Origin: an uncultured Collinsella sp.
Lineage (GTDB): Bacteria; Actinomycetota; Coriobacteriia; Coriobacteriales; Coriobacteriaceae
NCBI GenBank assembly: GCA_900550835.1
Contig: URTP01000071.1
Coordinates: 1-10,453, forward strand
Direction: 5' to 3'
DNA: 10,453 bases
Each line of letters starts with the position of its first letter. Within the stretch, counting starts at the first letter, position 1. The notes beneath the pieces are model-generated. The model was not told the DNA's origin and did no database searches. It worked only from the letters and a program-made list of their open reading frames with translations. The translations under genes were made by a program, and so were the position numbers. Positions 1 to 5,654 of the stretch are shown here, piece after piece.

Positions 1-50
1 AGGCCTCCCCTCGATAGGGGAGGTGGCACGCCGTAGGCGTGACGGAGAGG
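1..50. repeat. Double-hairpin palindromic intergenic repeat
   Basis: Two perfect stems stand side by side. CCTCCCCT (4-11) pairs with AGGGGAGG (16-23) around a 4-nt loop, and CACGCC (27-32) pairs with GGCGTG (36-41) around GTA. A GACGGAGAGG tail and a T-run follow. From memory, repeats built from these modules are scattered between genes in Faecalibacterium and relatives. It lies just past the 3' end of the minus-strand gene at 64-543, so it could also help end that transcript. The copy may continue beyond the left window edge. Confidence 0.65.
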
Positions 51-63
51 TTTTTTCGCTACG

Positions 64-543
64 TCACGCGGCAGGGAACATCTTTTCCCAGGTGTCCTTG
101 CCCACGGAGCCGTCGGAGGTCAGGTTGTGGCGGGTCTGGTAGCGCTTGACGGCGGCGACGGTGCTGGCACCGAACTTGCCGTCGGTGGTGAGCCGCTCGC
201 CCTCGGCGTTGAGCTTCTGCTGCACCAGCCGGACGCAGCCGCCCGCGCTGCCGCTCCGCAGCACGATGCCGGGGTAGGGAACGGTGAGGCCGTGCCTGGC
301 CGTGTAGCGGGCGTAGAGCACGTTCCAGGTGTTCGCGCCCACTTTGCCGTCCTCTTTGAGGGCGTACCGGAGCTGGAACTCCCGGACAGCCTTCTCGGCG
401 TTTGCGCCGAACTTTCCGTCCACGGTGAGGGCGGCGTACCAGGTGCAGCTGTCCCGGATGCCGTTGAGCCAGGTCTGCACGAGGGCCACGTCCGGGCCGG
501 AGCTGCCGCGCTGGATGAGCGAGTAGTAAGCAGGAATTGCCAT
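64..543 (-). CDS. Peptidoglycan-binding protein with two PG_binding_1 domains
   Basis: This 159-residue protein consists almost entirely of two peptidoglycan_binding_1 repeats, at about residues 12-78 and 95-156. Each shows the family pattern: a GSxGxxVxxVQxxLN-like first helix, then LTxDGKFGA, then a second DGxVGxxTW block. The two halves are alike in sequence, so an internal duplication is likely. There is no catalytic domain (no amidase, SleB or NlpC motif) and no clear signal peptide, so the likely role is binding cell wall or spore cortex, or acting as a partner to an enzyme. The start is well supported: GGAAGGAG sits 8-9 nt upstream of the ATG. It begins 53 nt after spoIIR ends on the same strand and may be co-transcribed with it. 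A phage-derived lysin fragment is the main alternative. The domain call is firm; the cellular role is inference. Confidence 0.8.
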   Translation of the reverse strand: MAIPAYYSLIQRGSSGPDVALVQTWLNGIRDSCTWYAALTVDGKFGANAEKAVREFQLRYALKEDGKVGANTWNVLYARYTARHGLTVPYPGIVLRSGSAGGCVRLVQQKLNAEGERLTTDGKFGASTVAAVKRYQTRHNLTSDGSVGKDTWEKMFPAA

Positions 544-596
544 AGTGTTGTCACACTCCTTCCGCGCTCATCCTATGCGGCGGGCCGACGGCCTGT

Positions 597-1208
597 TCAC
601 CCGGCCAGCACCACGTCCTCCCGGGGTGCGGTGAGGCCGTCCCACCACTCCACGAACCGGAACCGGACGATATATTCCCCGCAGACAAGGTCATTTTCGG
701 CAGGCGTGTCGTACCCGCCGCAGGCTGACCGGCAGAGACCCGGGTAGAGCACGCACCACCAGTTCCGGCCTGCCCGCCGCGTCCCGATGTCCAGCCGCAC
801 CGCGTCGTACCGCCCGGCGGGCAGAGCTCCGCCGTCATAGCGCCGGGTGGGGAAGTACATATTCACGAGGCAGGCTTTTACCGGTGCGCGGATGCCGAGA
901 GCGGCCAGTGTCTGGCGGGCCGTCAGCTCGAAGCGGACGAGGTTTTCCGCCGCCCACGCCCGGGCGTCGGCCCGGCTGTCCGCCGGGCAGGCTTCGTCGG
1001 TGAGGGCCAGCACGGCGTCCCGGACAGCCAGCTTCGCGCTCTGGTCGCGCGCGGAGTTGGTGTCGGCCCGGATGTGGAGCCGCAGGGTGTCGGCGGCAAG
1101 CTGGTCGGCGATGGTGAGCTGGCTCTGCGCCCAGCCTGCCCCCAGCGACAGCAGAAGGCAGAACAGCAGCGAGGCGCACAGCGCCTCCATTTTGCGGCGG
1201 GATAACAT
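597..1208 (-). CDS. spoIIR: Stage II sporulation protein R (SpoIIR)
   Basis: SpoIIR is the signal protein that the forespore exports. In Bacillus it triggers the SpoIIGA protease to process pro-sigma-E in the mother cell. This 203-residue protein has a hydrophobic N-terminal segment (about residues 8-27) suited to export. Family blocks follow: LRLHIRADTNSARDQSAKL (43-61) with AVRDAVL, YFPTRRYDGGALPAGRYDAV (118-137), and NWWCVLYPGLC (149-159). Length is close to the usual 200-230 residues. The ATG at 1208 has GAGGGGG 10 nt upstream; the in-frame ATG at 1190 has no good ribosome binding site. That binding site lies inside a strong hairpin, so translation or transcription may be controlled there. 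I see no convincing sigma-F promoter. The gene is notable because Faecalibacterium-type bacteria are usually described as non-sporing. Confidence 0.9.
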   Translation of the reverse strand: MLSRRKMEALCASLLFCLLLSLGAGWAQSQLTIADQLAADTLRLHIRADTNSARDQSAKLAVRDAVLALTDEACPADSRADARAWAAENLVRFELTARQTLAALGIRAPVKACLVNMYFPTRRYDGGALPAGRYDAVRLDIGTRRAGRNWWCVLYPGLCRSACGGYDTPAENDLVCGEYIVRFRFVEWWDGLTAPREDVVLAG

Positions 1209-1209
1209 A

Positions 1210-1259
1210 AAAAACAGGCCCCCTCTTGGAAAGTTTATCCAGAGGATGGGCCTGTTTTT
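1210..1259 (-). promoter_or_regulatory. Hairpin over the spoIIR ribosome binding site (attenuator or terminator)
   Basis: AAAAACAGGCCC (1210-1221) pairs perfectly with GGGCCTGTTTTT (1248-1259). The stem continues with CCTCT (1222-1226) against AGAGG (1241-1245) past a 2-nt bulge. On the minus strand the second arm contains the Shine-Dalgarno GAGGGGG and runs into six Ts directly before the spoIIR ATG. The shape is that of an intrinsic terminator placed in the leader of the gene. The other strand also ends in five Ts, so it may act in both directions. The structure is seen; the regulatory role is inferred. Confidence 0.6.
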
Positions 1260-1315
1260 AGAAAATTATTCAGTCTTTTTCGGAACGATTTGCGGTATCT
1301 TTTTGTCAGAATTTA

Positions 1316-1324
1316 TGCTATACT
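1316..1324 (+). promoter_or_regulatory. Extended -10 promoter for the Fst-like toxin mRNA
   Basis: TGCTATACT is an extended -10 element (TGn before a near-consensus hexamer at 1319-1324). The -35 region at the proper distance (about 1296-1301, TATCTT) is weak, as is common for extended -10 promoters. Predicted transcription start is near 1331, which would give a toxin mRNA of roughly 190 nt ending at the hairpin at 1480-1517. Confidence 0.55.
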
Positions 1325-1334
1325 TGCTTTGCGG

Positions 1335-1366
1335 TTCACCCCGTAATCCACGGGAGAGGGGGTGAA
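1335..1366 (+). promoter_or_regulatory. Toxin mRNA leader hairpin sequestering the Shine-Dalgarno
   Basis: TTCACCCC (1335-1342) is perfectly complementary to GGGGTGAA (1359-1366), which is the toxin ribosome binding site four bases before the ATG at 1370. An alternative inner hairpin, CCCGT (1340-1344) with ACGGG (1350-1354), uses three of the same Cs and would free the site. Two mutually exclusive folds over a toxin ribosome binding site recall the leader of enterococcal fst mRNA. The pairing is seen; in vivo folding is inferred. Confidence 0.55.
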
Positions 1367-1390
1367 ACAATGGAGTATATATTCACATTC
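1359..1390 (+). repeat. Direct repeat a of the toxin-antitoxin locus
   Basis: This 32-nt block spans the toxin ribosome binding site and first seven codons. It recurs at 1523-1551 with one inserted C and one 4-nt deletion, and is otherwise identical. It forms the 5' part of the toxin mRNA, so the antisense RNA made across the second copy can pair with it in trans. Confidence 0.8.
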
Positions 1391-1471
1391 TTGGTGTCTG
1401 TCGCAGCAGATGTAACGTCGCGGTTTATCTGCAAATGGCTTGACAGATACGATGAGAACCGCAAAGCCTGA
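1370..1471 (+). CDS. Fst-like small hydrophobic toxin (type I toxin-antitoxin)
   Basis: An ATG at 1370 opens a 33-codon frame ending in TGA at 1469-1471. The peptide begins MEYIFTFLVSVAADV and ends SRFICKWLDRYDENRKA. It has a hydrophobic N-terminal half (about residues 3-22, interrupted by Asp14 and Arg18), then a WLD motif and a charged tail. Pattern and length match the Fst/Ldr family; Fst of plasmid pAD1 is also 33 residues with an LD plus charged tail. Fst peptides insert in the membrane and disturb it when not silenced by their antisense RNA. The GGGGGTG ribosome binding site is well placed and lies in a hairpin. What convinces me is the surrounding layout: promoter, repeats, convergent antisense RNA and shared terminator. 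No family search could be run, and the charged residues in the hydrophobic stretch leave room for a decayed or altered toxin. Confidence 0.72.
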   Translation: MEYIFTFLVSVAADVTSRFICKWLDRYDENRKA

Positions 1472-1479
1472 TTAAAAGG

Positions 1480-1517
1480 AAAGCCCCCTGGGAGTTCGCG
1501 GCTCCTTGGGGGCTTTT
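1480..1517. terminator. Shared bidirectional terminator of the toxin-antitoxin locus
   Basis: Positions 1480-1494 (AAAGCCCCCTGGGAG) pair with 1502-1516 (CTCCTTGGGGGCTTT) apart from one T-T mismatch and one G-U pair, around the loop TTCGCGG. Plus reads TTTTCC after the stem and minus reads TTTCCTTTT, so both convergent RNAs can end here. As the stem is made in both RNAs, it also supplies a second region of mutual complementarity. Confidence 0.8.
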
Positions 1518-1522
1518 CCATT

Positions 1523-1551
1523 GGGGTGAAACCAATGGAGTATTCACATTC
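1523..1551 (+). repeat. Direct repeat b of the toxin-antitoxin locus
   Basis: This is the second copy of the 1359-1390 block. It contains GGGGTGAAAC, a start codon at 1535 and codons MEY, but a 4-nt deletion (ATAT) shifts the frame into TGA at 1553-1555, so it encodes only six residues. It is best read not as a gene but as the template for the 5' end of the antisense RNA. Confidence 0.8.
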
Positions 1552-1559
1552 CTGAGTTT

Positions 1560-1587
1560 ATTATATGCCATTCCGCGCAAAAGTCAA
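1560..1587 (-). promoter_or_regulatory. Strong promoter for the antisense antitoxin RNA
   Basis: On minus, TTGACT (1587-1582) and a perfect TATAAT (1565-1560) are separated by 16 nt, with a start predicted near 1553. It is much closer to consensus than the toxin promoter, as expected if the antitoxin RNA must be in excess. It lies between the UPF0210 stop codon and the repeat. Confidence 0.75.
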
Positions 1588-1616
1588 GCGGTGCGCAGAA
1601 AGTTTATAAAGAGCGC

Positions 1617-2981
1617 TCAGTTCTTCAGCGACTGCATCGGGGCGGGGAGTCTGCCGCCGCGGTTGATGAAGACGGAGGGGTCACGCTGGTTGACCGGCAT
1701 GATGGGGCCGTAGCCCAGCAGGCCGCCGAAGTCCAGCACTTCGCCCGCCTTGCGGCCGATGGCCGGGATGACGCGGACGGCGGTGGTCTTGCTGTTGACC
1801 ATGCCGATGGCGGCTTCGTCGGCGATGAGGGCGCTGATGACGGCAGGGGTGGTGTCGCCGGGGATGATGACCATGTCGATGCCCACAGAGCAGACAGCCG
1901 TCATGGCCTCCAGCTTTTCAATGGTGAGACAGCCGCACTCGGCGGCGTGGATCATGCCGTCGTCCTCGCTGACGGGGATGAAAGCGCCCGACAGGCCGCC
2001 AACGTGGTTGGAGGCCATGACGCCGCCCTTCTTGACGGCATCGTTGAGCATGGCGAGCGCGCAGGTCGTGCCCGGGCCACCGCAGGTGCCCACACCGATG
2101 ATCTCGAGGATGCGCGCGACGGAGTCGCCGATGGCAGGCGTGGGAGCCAGTGACAGGTCGACAATGCCCTTCTCGACACCCAGACGATGGGCGGCCTCGC
2201 GGCTCATGAGCTCGCCGGCACGGGTGATCTTAAAGGCGGTCTGCTTAATCTTTTCGGCGACTTCCATCATCGATGCGGAATCGGGCAGCGTCTCCAGGGC
2301 TGCGGCCATAACGCCGGGGCCCGAGACGCCTACGTTGATGACGGCGTCGGCCTCGCCACCGCCGTGGACGGCGCCCGCCATAAACGGGGAGTCCTCGACC
2401 ATGTTAGCAAAGCAGACAAACTTGGAAGCGCCGACGGAATCCTGGTCGGCCGTGAGTTTAGCGGCATCGATGATGGTCTGGGCGGCCATAAGCACGGCGT
2501 CCATGTTGATGCCGGCGCGCAGGCTGGCGACGTTGACGCTGGAGCAGACACGGCTCGTGGTGGCGAGCGCCTGGGGGATGGACTGGATGACGCGGCGGTC
2601 GGCGTCGCCGATGCCCTTCTGGACGAGTGCGGAGAAACCGCCCAGGTAATCGATGCCGAGCGTCTCGGCCGCGCGGTCGAGGGCATGCGCGATGGGGGTG
2701 AGGTCCTCATCCTTGCAGCACGCGGCGATCTGCGCCACCGGGGTGACGGAAACGCGCTTGTTGACAATGGGGATACCGTACTCGCGCTCGAGGTTCTCGG
2801 CGGTCTCGACCAGATGCTCAGCCGTGTGCGTCACATGGTCGTAGATCTTCGTGCACATGCGGTCGAGGTTCTCGTCACCGCAACCCATGAGCGAAACACC
2901 CATGGTGATGGTCCTGATGTCGAGGTTCTGTTCCTCAACCATGCCGCGGGTTTCCGCGATTTCTGCGGGCGTGATCGCCAT
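1617..2981 (-). CDS. PFL family protein (UPF0210/DUF711)
   Basis: This 454-residue protein belongs to the UPF0210 (DUF711) family, whose fold resembles pyruvate formate-lyase but whose function is unknown. I recognise the N-terminal ITPAEIAETRGMVEEQNLDI, the glycine-rich HGGGEADAVINVGVSGPGVM (206-225), TCGGPGTTCA (299-308), GLSGAFIPVSEDDGMI (329-344) and the C-terminal FINRGGRLPAPMQSLKN. Length fits the family's roughly 450. I chose the ATG at 2981 over the in-frame ATG at 3038 because AGGAG sits 8 nt before it, family members begin there, and the longer form would start inside a hairpin. The small ACT-domain protein often encoded just upstream of this family is missing; the metH end and a hairpin stand there instead. 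Codon use near the 3' end (residues beyond about 310) looks more Faecalibacterium-like than the rest, so the left border of the mosaic may run through the gene. Confidence 0.9.
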   Translation of the reverse strand: MAITPAEIAETRGMVEEQNLDIRTITMGVSLMGCGDENLDRMCTKIYDHVTHTAEHLVETAENLEREYGIPIVNKRVSVTPVAQIAACCKDEDLTPIAHALDRAAETLGIDYLGGFSALVQKGIGDADRRVIQSIPQALATTSRVCSSVNVASLRAGINMDAVLMAAQTIIDAAKLTADQDSVGASKFVCFANMVEDSPFMAGAVHGGGEADAVINVGVSGPGVMAAALETLPDSASMMEVAEKIKQTAFKITRAGELMSREAAHRLGVEKGIVDLSLAPTPAIGDSVARILEIIGVGTCGGPGTTCALAMLNDAVKKGGVMASNHVGGLSGAFIPVSEDDGMIHAAECGCLTIEKLEAMTAVCSVGIDMVIIPGDTTPAVISALIADEAAIGMVNSKTTAVRVIPAIGRKAGEVLDFGGLLGYGPIMPVNQRDPSVFINRGGRLPAPMQSLKN

Positions 2982-3026
2982 CCTTGCGCTCCTATCTGCC
3001 AAAACGAGCATAGTCTTATCTATTCT

Positions 3027-3064
3027 AACGTGCCGCACGTGCCAAGTGGCGCGTGCGGCACGTT
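3027..3064 (-). terminator. Long hairpin between metH and the UPF0210 gene
   Basis: AACGTGCCGCACG (3027-3039) pairs perfectly with CGTGCGGCACGTT (3052-3064). The stem continues inward through TGCCA against TGGCG with one wobble, giving about 18 bp closed by only AG. It sits between the metH stop codon and the UPF0210 start, so it probably ends or thins out the met transcript. The minus strand has no good T-run after it (GTTAGAATAG), whereas the plus strand has TTTT. Confidence 0.65.
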
Positions 3065-3089
3065 TTGGTGCTCGGTTGTTTCCGTTGTG

Positions 3090-5645
3090 TTACTTCCCAA
3101 AGACCTCTTCGGCGATACGAGCGCTCTCGGCGGCGTCCTTGGCGTAGTAGTCCGCACCGATCTGCTTGGCGTATTCGGGGGTGAGTACGGCGCCGCCCAC
3201 GATGATCTTGACGCCCGGAACCTCGGCATGGAGCAACTTGATGGTCTCTTCCATGGCGACGACGGTGGTAGTCATAAGCGCCGAGAGGCCGACGAGCTTG
3301 ATGTCGCGCTCCCGCACGGTCTTGAGCACTTCCTGCGGATCGACGTCGCGGCCCAGATCAAAGACGGTATAGCCGTAGTTGTCGAGCAGCATCTTGACGA
3401 TGTTTTTACCGATATCGTGGATGTCGCCCTTGACGGTGGCCACGCAGATCTTACCCTTGTCGGCAATCTCGCCGGCGGGCATCAGGCGTTTGATGGTATC
3501 GAAGCCCACGCGCGCGGCCTCGGCCGAGGCCATGAGCTGCGGCAAGAAGAACTTGCCCTGGTCAAAGAGGACTCCGACCTCATCGAGGGCGGGGATAAAG
3601 TGGTTGTTGATGAGGTCCATGGCGTCGTGGTCGGCCAGCAGGCGTTCGGTCTCGGCCGCGATTTCGCCCTTGCGTCCCGAGACGACCATGTGGCGGATGG
3701 GGTCGTCATCGGCGCTTGCGGTGGTGCTTGCGGTAGGCGCGGCATCGATCGATGCTGACTGGGCGGCCGCCGGGTTGGCGGCAATCTTATACGGATCGGT
3801 CCAGCCGGCGTAGCGCTCGATGTATCCGGTCGAGCCCTCGTCCTCGACGCTCAGCACGCGATAGCTGTAGACGGTATCCATAAAGCGCTTGGAACCTGGG
3901 TTCATGATGGGGGCGTCCAGGCCCGCGCCAAAAGCGGCAGCCAAAAAGACCGAGCCCAGCAGCGGGCGGGCAGGCAGGCCAAAGCTGATGTTCGACACGC
4001 CGAGTGCGCATTTGACGCCCAGGCGCTCCTTGCACATAGACATGGCGCGCAGGATCTGCTCAGCCTGGCGCTGGTTGGTCGAGGCGGTCATGACCAGGCA
4101 GTCGATGAGGATGCGGTCCGGGCCGATGCCGTAGCGGGCGGCCTCGGTCACGATGCGCTCGGCGATGGCGAAGCGAGCCTCGGCGGTTTCGGGGATGCCG
4201 CCCTCGTCGAGCGTGAGGCCGACGACGTTGGTGCCATAGTGGGCGACCAGCGGGAAGATCTCATCCATGATCTGCTGCTTGCCGTTAACCGAGTTGATGA
4301 TGGGCTTGCCGGCGTAGCGGCGCACGGCGGCCTCGACGGCGGCGGGGTCGGTGGAGTCGATCTGCAGCGGCAGCAGCGTGGAGCCTTGGAGCTGCTCGGT
4401 CGCTTGCTGGATGACCTTGACCTCGTCGATCTCGGGCAGGCCGACGTTGACGTCTAGGATGTCGGCGCCCTGCTCCTGCTGGCTGATGCCCTGGCTCACG
4501 ACGTAGTCCAGGTCGCCGTCGCGCAGGGCCTGCTGCAGGCGCTTTTTGCCGGTGGGGTTGATGCGCTCGCCGATGACGGCGATCTTGTGGCCGTCGCAGG
4601 GGAGGTCCACGACCGTCTGGGCGCTCGTGACCGACATGCTGGGCTTGCGGTGACGCGTGCAGGGCGTGTGGTTGTCGATGAGGGTGCGAAGTGCCGCCAT
4701 GTGCGCCGGCGTGGTACCGCAGCATCCGCCGACGACGCTCACGCCGTCCTCGATCATGCCGGCGACGGCCTCGGCGTATTCGGGTGCCTGGATATCAAAG
4801 ACGGTATTGCCGTCATCGTCCACGCGGGGCAGTCCCGCATTGGCCTGCACCATAACGGGCTTGTCGGTGACGGTGAGCATACGCGCGGCGAGCCCTCGGA
4901 GCTCGGCCGGTCCCTGGCTGCAGTTGATGCCCAGAACGTCGGCGCCGATGGCGTCGAGCGTGATGGCGGCCACCTCGGGGCTCGTGCCCAGGAACGTGCG
5001 ACCGTCTTCCTCAAAGGTCATGGTGGCAAAGACGGGCAGGTCGGAGTTCTCGCGGCAGGCAAGGACGGCGGCCTTGATCTCGGCAAGGTCGGTCATGGTC
5101 TCGATAATAAAGAGGTCAACGCCCGCGGCGACGCCGGCGCGCACTTCCTCGGCAAAGAGGTCATAGGCCTCGTCGAAGCTCAGGGTTCCCAAGGGGCGAA
5201 GCAGCGCGCCGATGGGGCCGATATCGCCGGCGACATAGTGGGCACCGGCCGCGCGGGCACAGGCGGCAGCGGCGGCAAAGACATCTGCCACGGTAGCGGC
5301 GCCATCGAGCTTGTGGGCGTTGGCACCAAAGGTGTTGGCGGTGATCACGTCGCAGCCGGCCTCGACGTACTGACGCTGAATATCGGTGATGACCTGGGGC
5401 TCCTCAAAGTTGAGCAGCTCGGGCAGGGCGCCGGCCTTCATGCCGGCCGCCTGCAGCATGGTGCCCATGCCGCCGTCGAACAGCAGGTGCCCGGTGCCCT
5501 TGATGGCGGCGCGCAGGCGATCGTCCTTAATGTGCAGGTCGTCGATCGTGCGCGTCTTGTACGTGGCGCCGTTACGGCGTGCGGCATCAACGGGTGCCGC
5601 CAGCGCGGCACCGTCCAGATCATGAGTGATAAGCGGAGTAAACAT
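3090..5645 (-). CDS. metH: Cobalamin-dependent methionine synthase lacking the reactivation domain
   Basis: MetH moves a methyl group from methyl-tetrahydrofolate through cobalamin to homocysteine, in the cytosol. The 851 residues hold, in order: a homocysteine-binding barrel (about 52-330) with zinc ligands Cys242, Cys308 and Cys309 (GINCSQGP, GGCCGTTPAH); a pterin-binding barrel (about 353-615) with GERINPTGKK (359-368) and SNISFGLP (551-558); an Ala/Ser-rich linker (622-647); a cobalamin cap module (about 648-730); and a B12-binding domain with DIHDIG (741-746), where His743 is the expected cobalt ligand. The protein stops there. The C-terminal AdoMet-binding domain of the roughly 1,230-residue E. 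coli enzyme is absent and is supplied by the gene immediately upstream. The first 50 residues or so precede the usual domain start. The ATG at 5645 has AGGAG 7 nt before it and lies 9 nt after the upstream stop codon, so coupling is likely. Confidence 0.95.
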   Translation of the reverse strand: MFTPLITHDLDGAALAAPVDAARRNGATYKTRTIDDLHIKDDRLRAAIKGTGHLLFDGGMGTMLQAAGMKAGALPELLNFEEPQVITDIQRQYVEAGCDVITANTFGANAHKLDGAATVADVFAAAAACARAAGAHYVAGDIGPIGALLRPLGTLSFDEAYDLFAEEVRAGVAAGVDLFIIETMTDLAEIKAAVLACRENSDLPVFATMTFEEDGRTFLGTSPEVAAITLDAIGADVLGINCSQGPAELRGLAARMLTVTDKPVMVQANAGLPRVDDDGNTVFDIQAPEYAEAVAGMIEDGVSVVGGCCGTTPAHMAALRTLIDNHTPCTRHRKPSMSVTSAQTVVDLPCDGHKIAVIGERINPTGKKRLQQALRDGDLDYVVSQGISQQEQGADILDVNVGLPEIDEVKVIQQATEQLQGSTLLPLQIDSTDPAAVEAAVRRYAGKPIINSVNGKQQIMDEIFPLVAHYGTNVVGLTLDEGGIPETAEARFAIAERIVTEAARYGIGPDRILIDCLVMTASTNQRQAEQILRAMSMCKERLGVKCALGVSNISFGLPARPLLGSVFLAAAFGAGLDAPIMNPGSKRFMDTVYSYRVLSVEDEGSTGYIERYAGWTDPYKIAANPAAAQSASIDAAPTASTTASADDDPIRHMVVSGRKGEIAAETERLLADHDAMDLINNHFIPALDEVGVLFDQGKFFLPQLMASAEAARVGFDTIKRLMPAGEIADKGKICVATVKGDIHDIGKNIVKMLLDNYGYTVFDLGRDVDPQEVLKTVRERDIKLVGLSALMTTTVVAMEETIKLLHAEVPGVKIIVGGAVLTPEYAKQIGADYYAKDAAESARIAEEVFGK

Positions 5646-5654
5646 CGGGGGCTC

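Larger units (their letters stand above)
1475..1553 (-). ncRNA. Antisense antitoxin RNA (par RNA II-like)
   Basis: A near-consensus minus-strand promoter at 1560-1587 predicts a start near 1553. The transcript would cross direct repeat b and end at the shared hairpin 1480-1517, where the minus strand reads TTTCCTTTT after the stem, giving about 80 nt. Near its 5' end, CCATTG and CAATGG (1518-1523 and 1533-1538) form a 6-bp stem whose 9-nt loop reads GUUUCACCC. That loop is a perfect complement of GGGUGAAAC at 1360-1368, the toxin Shine-Dalgarno region. Enterococcal RNA II is of similar size and likewise pairs through repeats and the terminator. All elements are visible; expression and function are inferred. 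Confidence 0.7.

Noticed and set aside
127..747. Plus-strand open frame opposite the peptidoglycan-binding gene
   Set aside because: It crosses two real minus-strand genes and has repetitive Gly/Ala/Val composition.
1303..1308. TTGTCA as the -35 of the toxin promoter
   Set aside because: It is only 10 nt from the -10 hexamer, too close for a sigma-70 promoter; the extended -10 explains the site better.
1535..1555. Second tiny gene starting MEY in repeat b
   Set aside because: It stops after six codons because of a 4-nt deletion; its value is as template for the antisense RNA.
1590..1616. Terminator after the UPF0210 gene
   Set aside because: Only a short GCGC-type pairing is present, with no T-run after it; not supportable.
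2187..3758. Long plus-strand open frame (523 codons) across the metH and UPF0210 region
   Set aside because: It runs antisense to two well-supported genes and across their hairpin, its protein resembles nothing I know, and high-GC codon bias opens such frames routinely.
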